Positions 45,247-54,741 of a DNA stretch of 64,000 nucleotides are shown here, piece after piece. Source of the stretch: Arthrobacter_B sp038069765 (GTDB lineage: Bacteria; Actinomycetota; Actinomycetes; Actinomycetales; Micrococcaceae); NCBI RefSeq assembly GCF_038069765.1, contig NZ_JBBPFS010000004.1, positions 124,001-188,000 of the forward strand. The letters are read 5' to 3'. Within the stretch, counting starts at the first letter, position 1. Every line of letters begins with the position of its first letter. The notes below the pieces were generated by a model. That model did not search any database and had not been told where the DNA came from. It was given only the letters and a program-made list of their open reading frames with translations. Both the position numbers and the translations under genes were made by a program.

Positions 45247-46245
45247 CTAGTGGTTCGCCGTGTTCCGGGCAGCAAGCGCGTTGAAGAGCGAGGCGGCCGT
45301 CGCAGCATGTCCAACCGTGACTGTCAGGCTCTTCCCGCCGCAACCGTGTACCCGGAGCGCTTCGCCGTTGCGGAAGATCAGGCCAACGGAACCCGCTCCG
45401 CCAACCCGAATCCCCCACCCGAGAAACTCCGCGGGACCGCGCACAGTAATCACCTCGGCAGTTGCCTCCCGGCCGGCCGGAACATGGAACCGCCCCAGGC
45501 CGAGCAGCGTGGTGCAGGTCAGCCCGCGGCTATCGACCGTAACAGTCCACCGTCCGGTGACGATCCCGAGCGCCAGAAGGACCGCTCCGGGAACAGCCAG
45601 GAACCAGAGCGGCGTAGCCAGCCCGAGGATGAGCAGGGCCAAACCCGGAATGCCTCCGCCCAATAGGCACACCCAGGCGGTGGCTGCGGTGGCCCAGACG
45701 GCGCGCTCCCCCGGAGCCAGATCCAGCGCCGGTACCGGAACACCGGCAGAATCCGGTGCTGCCAGCGGCCGGCTGCCGGCGACGACGGCGGCCAGCAGGC
45801 CGTAGGCGAGGCTCAGGAGAGCAACAAGTGCCGTCGAGGAACGCGGATCCGGCGCCTGCAGCGGATCGGCAAGGCCCACCTGGCCGCTGAGCATCGCGGG
45901 GAGGGCTGCGGCAAGGAAGACGGCGACACCGGACAGAACACCAACGGACAGCCGGCGGCCCCACCCGGCCAACCTGCCGGACCACTTCAGCACCGCCAAG
46001 ACGAACAACACCGCTGCAGCCGGAACGGCCAGGGACAGCATGCTGAGCCATAAAGGACTGACCGTAGTGACCCCGCCCGTGGACCAGTTCCACTGCTGGG
46101 CCACATCCGCGGGAAGCCGTGTGCTCCATCCTGCGACCACTGCGAGCGCACCCAGCAGCACGGCTGCGCTCGGCAGGAAAACCCCCAGCCAGAACCGGGG
46201 GTCCGGGTCTTCCGGAATGCGGGGGCCGGAAAGGTGGGTCGTCAT
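45247..46245 (-). CDS. DUF1648-type membrane protein
   Basis: 332 residues with six or more hydrophobic helices. The N-terminal TRLPADVAQQWNWSTGGVTT is DUF1648-like, and the C-terminus is a soluble PH-like domain (FHVPAGREATAEVITVRGPA). It is coupled by a four-base overlap to the GntR gene upstream. This regulator/membrane-protein pair is common in actinobacteria. Function unknown. Confidence 0.82.
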   Translation of the reverse strand: MTTHLSGPRIPEDPDPRFWLGVFLPSAAVLLGALAVVAGWSTRLPADVAQQWNWSTGGVTTVSPLWLSMLSLAVPAAAVLFVLAVLKWSGRLAGWGRRLSVGVLSGVAVFLAAALPAMLSGQVGLADPLQAPDPRSSTALVALLSLAYGLLAAVVAGSRPLAAPDSAGVPVPALDLAPGERAVWATAATAWVCLLGGGIPGLALLILGLATPLWFLAVPGAVLLALGIVTGRWTVTVDSRGLTCTTLLGLGRFHVPAGREATAEVITVRGPAEFLGWGIRVGGAGSVGLIFRNGEALRVHGCGGKSLTVTVGHAATAASLFNALAARNTANH

Positions 46246-46610
46246 ACGGCGGTTTCCTTTTCAAGGCGTTGGCGGAAGAGAGCAAGGATCGTTTCGGCGG
46301 ACAGTCCAAGTCCGGCCAGCTGTGAAGCGGCGTCATCGAGGATGTGCAGCGCGTGGTCCCGGACGGCAGGGGCGGGGGCAATGACAACCGCTCCCCGTCC
46401 CCGCCGCAGCTCAATAAGTCCCTGGCTACGCAGGTCCTGGTACGCATGCAGGACGGTATGCAGGCTTACTCCCAGTGACTCCCCGAGAGCTTTCGCGGCG
46501 GGCAGCCGTTCGCCGTTGGCGAGCGAGCCGTCCAAGATGCCCTGCCGAACGGCTCCTGCTATTTGCTCGTGGAGCGGCGACTCGTGAGTGGGCGTCAGGC
46601 GGATCAGCAC
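46242..46610 (-). CDS. YtrA-type GntR regulator
   Basis: 122 residues. The winged HTH reads IAGAVRQGILDGSLANGERL, AKALGESLGVSLHTVLHAYQ. Only a short C-terminal helix pair follows, which is the YtrA subgroup. A perfect 16-base-arm palindrome abuts its start, so autoregulation of the two-gene operon is likely. Confidence 0.92.
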   Translation of the reverse strand: MLIRLTPTHESPLHEQIAGAVRQGILDGSLANGERLPAAKALGESLGVSLHTVLHAYQDLRSQGLIELRRGRGAVVIAPAPAVRDHALHILDDAASQLAGLGLSAETILALFRQRLEKETAV

Positions 46611-46615
46611 TTGAT

Positions 46616-46652
46616 CAGCCTATTGTTATGGGCAAACCATAACAATAGGCTG
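46616..46652. promoter_or_regulatory. GntR operator: perfect long palindrome
   Basis: CAGCCTATTGTTATGG and its exact complement are separated by GCAAA. It is strikingly AT-rich for this genome and lies six bases before the gntR ATG. Confidence 0.8.
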
Positions 46653-46684
46653 AGGAGAATTCTCCGCGATTTCCGGCTGACCGG

Positions 46685-47188
46685 CTAACGCACCATCCGG
46701 AGAACGGGAATATCGTGCGCCGTCGGGCTGCCGGCCACCTGCGCACCGTCGGGGCGGAACCCGTTGCGCCGGTAAAAGGCCTGAGCCCGCGGGTTCTCGG
46801 CTGCCACCCACAGCTGTGCGGGGCCCTCCCCCGCCACCGCCTCCAGAAGCGCCTGCCCGACGCCAGTGCCGTGGTGCGAAGCCAGGACGTAGAGCATGAA
46901 CAACTGCCGTTCCCGCACCGGGGGAAAGGCCGGATGTTCCCGTACCGAGGAAGGCCCGGCCATGGCCAGGCCGACCAGCTCCCCGCCGGCCTCCGCCAGC
47001 GCGCTGCTTCGCAGCGGGGAGTCCCCGGCTGAGATACGCTCCCACAGCGGAACGAGCGACGCAGCGGTGAAACCGTCCCAGAAACTGCCGTCCACCTGTC
47101 CGGTGTACGTTTCCGTCCAGCAGCGGTGGTGCACACCTGCGAGCGCGGGCGCGTCAGCGGCTGTCGGCGTCCTCAGGGTGAAGTTCAT
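46685..47188 (-). CDS. GNAT-family N-acetyltransferase
   Basis: 167 residues. The acetyl-CoA loop is LASHHGTGVGQALLEAVAG, followed by LWVAAENPRAQAFYRRNGFR. It resembles PhnO/RimI-like enzymes with an unknown substrate. Its 3' end is 32 bases from the gntR operator. Confidence 0.9.
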   Translation of the reverse strand: MNFTLRTPTAADAPALAGVHHRCWTETYTGQVDGSFWDGFTAASLVPLWERISAGDSPLRSSALAEAGGELVGLAMAGPSSVREHPAFPPVRERQLFMLYVLASHHGTGVGQALLEAVAGEGPAQLWVAAENPRAQAFYRRNGFRPDGAQVAGSPTAHDIPVLRMVR

Positions 47189-47210
47189 GGGCGGAAGCCT
47201 ACCGGGATCC

Positions 47211-47753
47211 TCAGGGCCGGGCTTCGGGAGCGCCGGGACCGCTTTCGTCCTCCGGGTCCTGCATCAGGTCCACGGCCAGGGACGCGAGCGCTACAGCGAG
47301 GGCCATCCAGTATCGGGGTGCGGGTACGCGGTGCTTCAGCAGCCAGCGTTCCAGCCGCTCGTCCAGGCGAAGTGACAGCATCTGGATGCCGGATACGACA
47401 ACTCCGGCACCGACGGCAATCAGGGCGCGCACCGCAGGCGGCCGGGCGAAAAGCGGACCCTTTTCCGCCCCGGCGGAACCGCCGTCGCCCACTGTAATCA
47501 GGCCGCGCACCGCGAGCGGCTGAACGAAAAGCGAGCCCGGCTCCGCGCCGGAGGAACCGTCGTCGCCGGCTGCGGTGCCGTGCTGGTTCCGGCCGGCCGG
47601 CCGGAACAGCACGGCAGCCAGTCCGCCAACAGCGAGGGTCCCCGGGACCACAACAAAGGCACGGCGAAGCTGCGGAGACCAGTCAGCCGGTCGAAGGAGC
47701 GTGAAGGCTCCGGAAATTGCGGACACGGTCAGCGACAGGGGCAGGTTCTTCAT
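47211..47753 (-). CDS. Membrane protein of unknown function
   Basis: 180 residues with three or four hydrophobic segments (LSLTVSAISGAFTLL, AVRALIAVGAGVVVSGIQML, YWMALAVALASLAVDLM). Two related internal blocks (PLAVRGLITVGDGG, PPAVRALIAVGAGV) suggest an internal duplication. It overlaps the upstream membrane-protein gene by four bases. Confidence 0.65.
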   Translation of the reverse strand: MKNLPLSLTVSAISGAFTLLRPADWSPQLRRAFVVVPGTLAVGGLAAVLFRPAGRNQHGTAAGDDGSSGAEPGSLFVQPLAVRGLITVGDGGSAGAEKGPLFARPPAVRALIAVGAGVVVSGIQMLSLRLDERLERWLLKHRVPAPRYWMALAVALASLAVDLMQDPEDESGPGAPEARP

Positions 47754-48223
47754 GCCTCCACGGTACTGGACCCGGTCTCCGGGCCGGCGGACGGCAGCAA
47801 CGCGACATCCCGGCACACGGACAGCCTGCCGGCGGCAGCTGCCGTCCCGACACTGAGACCAACGAGGGCTCCGAACGGGTCGAACCCGAAGACCGCCCAC
47901 AACAGTGCGGAGGGCACCGCGAAAAACACAGCCACATGAATCCATTGCCGGCGCACGGGGCGCAGCAGGAGCCCCAGCACCAGGCCCACGGGAATACCTA
48001 CCAGCAGCGAAAGCCCGCCAAACATGGTCATCGCAAACAGCCACATACCGAAGGGGTTGACCTCAGATCCCGATTGTTTCGGTTCCTGCAGGAGCAGGAC
48101 CACATACAGCACCGTCCAGGCCGCCAGCCACAGCCCTGCGGCAACGGCCAGCCCTTTAAACAGGCCGTAGTTGCCCAGCACCACCCGGACTTTTCCGGCC
48201 GACTCCGTCGGTTGCTCCTGCAT
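47750..48223 (-). CDS. Four-helix membrane protein of unknown function
   Basis: 157 residues. Helices: GLFKGLAVAAGLWLAAWTVL, MWLFAMTMFGGLSLLVGIPV, GLVLGLLLRP and WIHVAVFFAVPSALLWAVFG. The start is ATG 48223. The open frame further upstream runs through the 10-base tandem repeat and is not coding-like. It is translationally coupled to the next membrane-protein gene. Confidence 0.65.
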   Translation of the reverse strand: MQEQPTESAGKVRVVLGNYGLFKGLAVAAGLWLAAWTVLYVVLLLQEPKQSGSEVNPFGMWLFAMTMFGGLSLLVGIPVGLVLGLLLRPVRRQWIHVAVFFAVPSALLWAVFGFDPFGALVGLSVGTAAAAGRLSVCRDVALLPSAGPETGSSTVEA

Positions 48224-48260
48224 TCCGCCCCCCTGCCCTGCACCGAGCCTAGCCGCACCC

Positions 48261-48328
48261 TGTTCTGCGCTGTCCTGCGCTGTTCTGTGCTGTTCCGTGC
48301 TGTTCCGTGCTGTTCCGTGCTGTTCCGC
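48261..48328. repeat. 10-base tandem repeat (TGTTCCGTGC)
   Basis: Nearly seven copies of a 10-base unit; the last four are almost perfect and the first three carry one or two changes. It lies in the promoter interval of the membrane-protein operon at 48223. Confidence 0.9.
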
Positions 48329-48359
48329 CACCCTCCGCCCCCTCAGCCCCCGCCCGCGG

Positions 48360-49220
48360 TCATGCTTCCGGCGCGCCGGCCCGCGGCCCGGGATCGTAAA
48401 GGGTGCCGCTGCGGAACCGGTCGCTGAAGTTGCCCAGTGCAAATTCGCGCAGGTCGTAATCACCGGTCAAATGTCCGGCGGCGGCCACCTGCAGGGACAG
48501 GGACGCCCGGTGCAGCTGCGCACGCGCCACAAGTTCGGCGTCGGCAATGTCCGCGACGGCGGCTGCACCGAACGCACCGACCAGCGGGGCCAGGTCCATG
48601 GCCGGATCCCCCAGGCAGGCGTTGTCAAAATCCACCAGACCGGAGATTTCCGAGCCGGCCCAGAGCACGTTGTGCAGACCGAAATCTCCATGCACGACGC
48701 CGGGCGGCACCAGTGCTTCCGCCGCCAGGACCTCCGCGACCACCCGGGTTGCCGCTCGGATTTCGCGCGGAGCCAATCCCGCCGTGATTCCCGCGACGAC
48801 GGCCGGCCAGTTCCCCGCGCCGCACCACTGCCGCACCGGAGGGAGCACGCCTTCGGAGGGCGGAACCGTGGCGGCCAGGGCCGCGAGCACCTGCTGCAAC
48901 GGAACCCGCACTGTTTCCCAGCGTTCCAGGGGCCGGTGCTCCCCCGGAACAAAGCCGTTGAACTGCGCTGACCAGCCCTCCCCGTGAAATGGTTCACGCA
49001 GCACGGCAGGGATTCGGAACGGCAGTGCCGCCGCGGTGAAGGCTGCCAGGTTAGCCGTTTCGGTGCGGGTTCTCTCCGCATGCCCGGTCCCGAACGCCAC
49101 ACGCACGACGGCGGAGTCCCCCAGCACCGCGACGCGGTGGAACGCCCCGCTCCGGAACTCCGCCCTGTTCCAGTCCAGGTCCGGCCAGAGTGACTGCAGC
49201 CCGGCCCAAAACTCGGCCAC
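48360..49220 (-). CDS. Aminoglycoside-phosphotransferase-fold kinase
   Basis: 286 residues. Brenner motif VVHGDFGLHNVLWAGS (HxDxxxxN) and metal motif GLVDFDNACLGDPAMDLAPL show an active APH/choline-kinase-fold protein. The N-lobe lysine is not obvious. The substrate is unknown; aminoglycoside resistance should not be assumed. Confidence 0.85.
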   Translation of the reverse strand: MAEFWAGLQSLWPDLDWNRAEFRSGAFHRVAVLGDSAVVRVAFGTGHAERTRTETANLAAFTAAALPFRIPAVLREPFHGEGWSAQFNGFVPGEHRPLERWETVRVPLQQVLAALAATVPPSEGVLPPVRQWCGAGNWPAVVAGITAGLAPREIRAATRVVAEVLAAEALVPPGVVHGDFGLHNVLWAGSEISGLVDFDNACLGDPAMDLAPLVGAFGAAAVADIADAELVARAQLHRASLSLQVAAAGHLTGDYDLREFALGNFSDRFRSGTLYDPGPRAGAPEA

Positions 49221-49259
49221 CGGGTCTTTTCCGTCCCCGATGCCGGTGGCAGCGACCGG

Positions 49260-50153
49260 TTACTCCTGCTCGCCGGTGAGGCTGACCTCAAGCCGGCCGT
49301 TCACAACCCTGGTGCGGAAGACAGGCTGCGGAGCAGTTGCCGGCCCGTGCACCACTTCGCCGCTGCGCACGGAGAAGGTGCTGCCGTGCCAGGGACAGAC
49401 CACGCACAGCTCTCCCTTGGCTTCCTGAAGATGGCCCTCGTGCAGGGGACCGCCCAAATGGGAGCAGGTATCTGCCAGCACGGAGATGTCCGGCGGCAAT
49501 CCGCCGTCGGCCTGCCGGAGCACCAGCAGGGGAACGCTGCCAAGCGCGGCTGACTTCAGCTGGCCCGGCGGGAAACTCTCCACCGGCCCCAGGGAGTGCC
49601 ACCCCTCGGGGACTTCCTCCGGCAGGTCCTCGTTGCGGTTGACTCCGGCACCCTGCCGGTAGGAGAGGTGTCCGCCCAGGAACCCTCCAACCCCCGAAAT
49701 GCCGAGTCCGGTGAAGGCCAGGATCTTACCCCGGCCGTGATGCCCGCCTTTGCGGGCCAGCCACGACCCCAGGAACAAGGCGGTGGCAACCGCGTTGGCG
49801 CCCTGGTGCACGACGCCGGTCCGCTGCTGCATGGTGTCGAGCTGGGAAAAGTCGGTGACTCCGGTCAGGGCAGTGGGCACCGCGGTCACCACCCCCAGTC
49901 CCACGAGGGTTTGGGCTGCGCGCTGATTGCCGGGCAGCACGTCCAGGACCGCGGCGGAGACCCAGGCTCCCAGCGGCACAATCACCATGAGGGGATGCAG
50001 CGGATGTCCCAGCGGCACGCCGTGCAGCGCATCTTTTACCTGCGGCCACGGCAGCGCCTTGCGTACCAGGCGGGACACCGTTCCGGCGGCGGGATCGAGC
50101 CAGGCTGCCCTCTCGAGCTTGTCGGCGACGGTGACCAAAGGCAGACGTGGCAT
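49260..50153 (-). CDS. DUF2231 membrane domain fused to a Rieske [2Fe-2S] domain
   Basis: 297 residues. The N-terminal half holds DUF2231-type helices (LHGVPLGHPLHPLMVIVPLG, LVGLGVVTAVPTALTGVTDF). The C-terminal half is a Rieske ferredoxin with cluster ligands DTCSHLGGPL and VVCPWHGSTF. It is probably a membrane-tethered electron carrier. Start ATG 50153 after GAGGAG. Confidence 0.92.
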   Translation of the reverse strand: MPRLPLVTVADKLERAAWLDPAAGTVSRLVRKALPWPQVKDALHGVPLGHPLHPLMVIVPLGAWVSAAVLDVLPGNQRAAQTLVGLGVVTAVPTALTGVTDFSQLDTMQQRTGVVHQGANAVATALFLGSWLARKGGHHGRGKILAFTGLGISGVGGFLGGHLSYRQGAGVNRNEDLPEEVPEGWHSLGPVESFPPGQLKSAALGSVPLLVLRQADGGLPPDISVLADTCSHLGGPLHEGHLQEAKGELCVVCPWHGSTFSVRSGEVVHGPATAPQPVFRTRVVNGRLEVSLTGEQE

Positions 50154-50363
50154 GGCGCTCTCCTCAGACGGGCTGCTGGTGCTCACCAGAGTAGCCATGC
50201 TCCCGCACAGGCACCACAGTAAAGGCCGCCGCTGCTTCCGGCGCGGAGTCCTTTGGCGGGGCGGGAGCGGAGACGGCCGGCCCGGCCCGGCATACTGGCC
50301 ACCAGCCGGTATCGGCAAAAGGGCGGTGCGGGTGCTGCCGGAAACAAGCAGTCAGGAGCAGAA

Positions 50364-50858
50364 ATGGGACATGTGGGTTCGTATGTGTGGGAACTGCGCC
50401 AAAAAGTGGGCTCCCGACAGCTGCTGCTGCCCGGGGCCCAGGTCCTGGTCCTGCGGGCTGACGGCGCCGCACTCCTGCAGCGCCGGGCCGACAACGGAGT
50501 CTGGGAGCTTCCCGCCGGGGCCTGCGAACCCGGCCAGAGCTTCGCCGGAGCCGCTGCTGCCGAGCTGTTCGAAGAGACGGGCATCCGGGCGGATCCCGCC
50601 GGGCTGGTGGCCTTCGCGAGTCTTTCCGATCCTCAGCTGCATCAGTTGGAGTATCCCAACGGTGACCGGGTGCATGCGTTCGCCCTGTGCTTCGTTCTGG
50701 AGGGGTGGCAAGGAACGGTGAGACCGGAGGAAGCCGAAGTCGACGAGATCGGTTTCTTTCCCCTGACACGGGTTCCGGCGCCCACCCATCCGCCGACGCT
50801 CGAAGTGCTCCGGCTGTTTGAGTTGTACCGGCAGACGGGCGCATTCCAGGCCCGGTGA
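50364..50858 (+). CDS. Nudix hydrolase with an atypical Nudix box
   Basis: 164 residues. The box reads GACEPGQSF...ELFEETGI: the catalytic EExG is intact. The first conserved Glu is Gln and the Arg before the helix Glu is Ala. This may narrow activity; it still fits a nucleotide-sugar or dinucleotide hydrolase. AGGAG precedes the ATG. Confidence 0.85.
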   Translation: MGHVGSYVWELRQKVGSRQLLLPGAQVLVLRADGAALLQRRADNGVWELPAGACEPGQSFAGAAAAELFEETGIRADPAGLVAFASLSDPQLHQLEYPNGDRVHAFALCFVLEGWQGTVRPEEAEVDEIGFFPLTRVPAPTHPPTLEVLRLFELYRQTGAFQAR

Positions 50859-50913
50859 GAGTCAGTAGCGGCTGTGCGGCGGGAGGGCCGGGAGGGTAAG
50901 GCAGACTGGGGGC

Positions 50914-51384
50914 ATGACTTCGGGGGACGAGACAACAACCATGTTCCGCACTCGCATGCCGGTCCGGTACCGGCTGATCCTGGGCCTTCTGGGACTGATC
51001 AGCGCAGCCGGAACAGTTGCTGCAGCCCTGGACGCGGACCCGGCGGTCCTCTGGGTTGGCGCCTTCATAGTGCTCATTTTCGTGCCCGTCCTGGTGATGA
51101 CCGCCAGGATTACCGTGGGTGGGAAGGGCATGGAAATCCGGGTGGCCGGAATGTTCTCCACGGAGATTCCCTACCGGGAGATCACCGCCGTCTCCGCCGG
51201 GCCGGACACCGGGATCCGGGAGGGCATGGGACTGCGCATCCTTCCGGACGGAACCGGATATCTGGTGGGCGGGCCGTCGGTGCGGATCGACTGCGGTTAC
51301 ACGGCCGTTCTGGTCTCCTGCCGTGAGCCTGAGCGGCTCCTCGCCTGCCTGGCACCGCACGTGAATTCCGTTCCCGGGCGCTAG
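50914..51384 (+). CDS. DUF3093-like membrane protein
   Basis: 156 residues. Two N-terminal helices (LILGLLGLISAAGTVAAALD, VLWVGAFIVLIFVPVLVMTA) are followed by a PH-like soluble domain. Function unknown. Confidence 0.65.
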   Translation: MTSGDETTTMFRTRMPVRYRLILGLLGLISAAGTVAAALDADPAVLWVGAFIVLIFVPVLVMTARITVGGKGMEIRVAGMFSTEIPYREITAVSAGPDTGIREGMGLRILPDGTGYLVGGPSVRIDCGYTAVLVSCREPERLLACLAPHVNSVPGR

Positions 51385-51470
51385 CGGGAGACACGCACTT
51401 AACCGGCGGTGCCGCCCTCCTCCGCAGCGGAGAAGGACGGCACCAGAGCGTTCAGCGGGCCCAGCCGGGA

Positions 51471-54035
51471 TCAGCGGGTGGCGGCGCCGTCGTGCGCACC
51501 GCGGGCAGTTCCCGCAGGCGGTGCAGCCGCCGTGCCGGAATCGCCGTCGGCGTCCGCACCCTCGACATGCGGGTGGCGGCGCTCCAGCGACGCGCCCTCC
51601 ACATCGACGTCGGGCAGGATCTTGTCCAGCCACTTCGGCAGCCACCAGGCTTTGTCGCCGGCCAGGTGCATCAGCGCGGGGATCAGCAGCATGCGCACCA
51701 CGAAGGCATCCAGGAGGACGCCGAAGGCCAGCGCAAAGCCGATGGGCCGGATCATGGTGCTGTGCGAGAAGATGAAACCGCCAAACACTGCGGCCATAAT
51801 GATCGCCGCGGCCGTGACCACCGAGCGGCCCGCACGGACGCCCTGGGCGACGGCGAGCCGTGCCGGCGCCCCGTGGGCGTAGGCCTCGCGCATTCCCGAG
51901 CCCAGGAAGAGCATGTAGTCCATGGCCAGCCCGAAGAGGATACCCACCAGGATGGTCGGCAGGAAGCTCAGGATCGGGCCGGGGGTCTCCACACCGAAGA
52001 CGGCGGAGAGCCAGCCCCACTGGTAGATCGCGACCACTCCGCCGAGGGCGGCGAAGTAGGACAGGATGAAGCCGAGCGTGGCAATGACCGGAACAAAGAT
52101 GGATCGGAAGACCAGGATCAGGATGAGCAGCGAGAGTCCCACCACCACGCCGAGGTAGACCGGCAGCGCGTCGGACAGCTTGTCGGAGATGTCGATGTTT
52201 CCGCTGGCGGAGCCGGCTACGCCGATCTCGTACTCACCGTTCAGGGGAGACATATCCCGGAGCGTATGCACGAGGGTCTCGGTGGATTCGCTGGTGGGGC
52301 CTTCCTTGGGGATGACCTGGAAGGCGGATACGGTCCAGTCCTCGGAGGATCCGATGGGAGCAACCGCAGCCACGTCCTCCTGGTCGAAGATGGTGCGGGC
52401 AATCTCGGCCTGGGCGGCCAGTGATTCCTCTTCTGTGGAGGCATCGGGTACCTCCGCCACCACCAGCAGCGTGCCGTTCTGGCCTTCGCCGAACTTCTCG
52501 GAGACGGCAGCGTAGGCCTGGTACTGGCTGGAGTCGTGTGCTTCGGCGGAGCCGTCCGGCAGGTTCTGGCGCAGGTCCAGCGCCGGGATGGCGATCAGCA
52601 GCAGACCGGCGATTGCGGCAACCACGGTCAGGACCGCGCGGCCCGTGCCCATGGCCTTGGCCTTTACGGTCTCCGGGCGTCCGGTGCCTGCTGCGGCAGC
52701 TTCGGTGTGAGCGTCAAGGGCAGCACGTTCCTTGCGGCTGAGCACGCGCATGCCGGCGATCTTCAGCAGTGCCGGGGTGAGGGTGACGGCGATCAGCACG
52801 GCGACGGCAACGCAGGCGGCGCCCACGGTGCCCATCAGGCCCAGGAAGGGGATGCCCGTGATGTTCAGGGCCAGCAGGGCGATGAACACGGTGGCGCCGG
52901 CAAAAACCACGGCGTTGCCGGAGGTGCCGTTCGCCAGCGCGATGGATTCCTGCAGGCTGTACCCGGCCTTGAGCTGGCGCCGGTGCCGGTTGACGATGAA
53001 CAGCGCATAGTCGATCCCCACGGCGAGGCCGAGCATCAGCCCGAGGATGGGGGTGATCGAAGCCATCTCAACGACGCCGGAGAAGGCCAGTGCGCCCAGC
53101 GCGCCGATACCGACGCCGATCAGCGCGGTCAGCAGGGGCAGGCCGGCAGCAACCAGGCTGCCGAGCATGACCACCAGGACGACGGCGGCGACCACCAGGC
53201 CAACGACCTCGCCGATTCCGAAGAGGTTCGGGACGGCGGCGGAGATGTCGGCGGAGTAGTTCACCTTCACTCCGTCAATCGGCGAGTCTTCAAAGGCTGC
53301 CACGAGGGCGTCCTTGGTTTCCTGCGTGATTTCCATCTGGGTTTCGCTGAAGACCACGTTCAGTACAGCGGCGCTGCCGTCTTCGGAGACGGTGCGGATC
53401 TCCTTGGCCATCTCCAGCAGCTCGGCACCCTGCTCCGCGGGCAGAGCCTGCGCTTCTAGGTCCTCGGCTCCTGCATCGAGTTCGGCGCGGCCGGCGTCCA
53501 GCTGTGCCTGCCGGGCATCCAGCTCAGCGAGCATCTGGGCCGGCGCTCCGGCAGCCTCAGCCTGCGCGCGGGCCTCATCCAACTGGGCCTGGCCGGCGTC
53601 GAGCTGGGCCCGGGCCTCCTCCAGCTGGGCGCGGCCGGCGTCAATCTGTGCCTGGCCTTCGGCCAGCTGCTGTGCCTGCGCAGCCCGCTCTGCCTCGGTG
53701 GCAAACGGGTCGACGACGGCTTCCACGCCGTCGAGCTCCGCGGCCTTGGTGACCAGCGCGGAGATTTCCTGCTGCTGCTCGGGCGTGAAGCTCGAGCCGT
53801 CCTCGGTCTGGACTATGACTGACCCCGACCCGCCGGAGGCCTGCGGGAGTTTCTCCTGCAGGCGCTCGGTGACCTGGGTGGTGGGGGTATCCGGGATGGA
53901 GAACGCGGTTGCGAGCGTGCCGCCGAAGAGCGCGAAGGCTCCTCCACAAAGCACGAGCACTGCGATCCAGGCCGCAAGCACGGTGCGCGCCCTGCGCGCA
54001 GCCGCCCGACCTAGTCGGTAGAGGAATTCAGCCAT
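51471..54035 (-). CDS. MMPL-family (RND) transporter
   Basis: An 854-residue RND exporter with 12 helices, for example PILGLMLGLAVGIDYALFIV and ILVGILFGLAMDYMLFLGSG, the paired MMPL proton-relay segments. The first periplasmic loop carries a long coiled coil of AQLDAGQAQLDEA-type repeats. Homologues export lipids or drugs. It is in an operon after the TetR gene (45-base gap) and is likely repressed by it. Confidence 0.95.
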   Translation of the reverse strand: MAEFLYRLGRAAARRARTVLAAWIAVLVLCGGAFALFGGTLATAFSIPDTPTTQVTERLQEKLPQASGGSGSVIVQTEDGSSFTPEQQQEISALVTKAAELDGVEAVVDPFATEAERAAQAQQLAEGQAQIDAGRAQLEEARAQLDAGQAQLDEARAQAEAAGAPAQMLAELDARQAQLDAGRAELDAGAEDLEAQALPAEQGAELLEMAKEIRTVSEDGSAAVLNVVFSETQMEITQETKDALVAAFEDSPIDGVKVNYSADISAAVPNLFGIGEVVGLVVAAVVLVVMLGSLVAAGLPLLTALIGVGIGALGALAFSGVVEMASITPILGLMLGLAVGIDYALFIVNRHRRQLKAGYSLQESIALANGTSGNAVVFAGATVFIALLALNITGIPFLGLMGTVGAACVAVAVLIAVTLTPALLKIAGMRVLSRKERAALDAHTEAAAAGTGRPETVKAKAMGTGRAVLTVVAAIAGLLLIAIPALDLRQNLPDGSAEAHDSSQYQAYAAVSEKFGEGQNGTLLVVAEVPDASTEEESLAAQAEIARTIFDQEDVAAVAPIGSSEDWTVSAFQVIPKEGPTSESTETLVHTLRDMSPLNGEYEIGVAGSASGNIDISDKLSDALPVYLGVVVGLSLLILILVFRSIFVPVIATLGFILSYFAALGGVVAIYQWGWLSAVFGVETPGPILSFLPTILVGILFGLAMDYMLFLGSGMREAYAHGAPARLAVAQGVRAGRSVVTAAAIIMAAVFGGFIFSHSTMIRPIGFALAFGVLLDAFVVRMLLIPALMHLAGDKAWWLPKWLDKILPDVDVEGASLERRHPHVEGADADGDSGTAAAPPAGTARGAHDGAATR

Positions 54036-54080
54036 GAGAGTCCTAACAGGGGGTGGGGAGGGAAATTTAAGGTGGCGGAG

Positions 54081-54734
54081 CTAGGCGGTATCCCGGGCGG
54101 GAAGTTCGGCGCAGTGTCCGTACCGGACGGCTTCAATCAGCCTCTCCAGCTGGCGGGACCAGACCTGCCGGGACTCGGGCGTGTCCACGGCGCCCGTTTC
54201 GGCGGCCCAGTGGTGGTAGAGGACCCCGACGCCGCCGGCGAGGGAGCCGACCAGCAGGTGCAGGTCCAGCTTGTCGGCGTCCGGGCGGCGGAGGAGGATG
54301 GCGGCGAGCAGGAGGTTGCTCACTTCGGTGAACACCCGCAGCGTCATCAGCGCCTGTCGGGGCGACGGCTGCGCGGCGGGGCGGCCAAGCACCCGGGTCA
54401 GGTAGGCCAGCGGCGCAACGAGGTCCGCCGCGCGGAGCACAGCCGCCATTTCGTCCATCATCGAGGCATTCGTGCCGTCACCGACGGGAACGTCCGCCAG
54501 TCCTTCTATGACGGATCCGAGGGCGTCACTGCACACTTCGACAACCACGTCGTCCAGGGAGGAGAAGTGGTTGAAGACGGTACGGCGTGAAACGTCTGCC
54601 CGTTCGGCCAGCTCCTCGACGGTGAAGTCGGTGCCGGACCGTTCGTCCATCAGCGCGGCTGCGGCATCCACGATGGCCTGCCGGTGGCGGTTTTTGAGGG
54701 CAGCGCGTCGGTCGGTGGCGGGTTCTGGAAGCAC
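54081..54734 (-). CDS. TetR-family regulator of the MMPL exporter
   Basis: 217 residues. HTH: DFTVEELAERADVSRRTVFN. It is upstream of the MMPL gene on the same strand. A palindrome of 11-base arms just before its start is its probable operator. Confidence 0.93.
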   Translation of the reverse strand: MLPEPATDRRAALKNRHRQAIVDAAAALMDERSGTDFTVEELAERADVSRRTVFNHFSSLDDVVVEVCSDALGSVIEGLADVPVGDGTNASMMDEMAAVLRAADLVAPLAYLTRVLGRPAAQPSPRQALMTLRVFTEVSNLLLAAILLRRPDADKLDLHLLVGSLAGGVGVLYHHWAAETGAVDTPESRQVWSRQLERLIEAVRYGHCAELPARDTA

Positions 54735-54741
54735 ACTCCTA

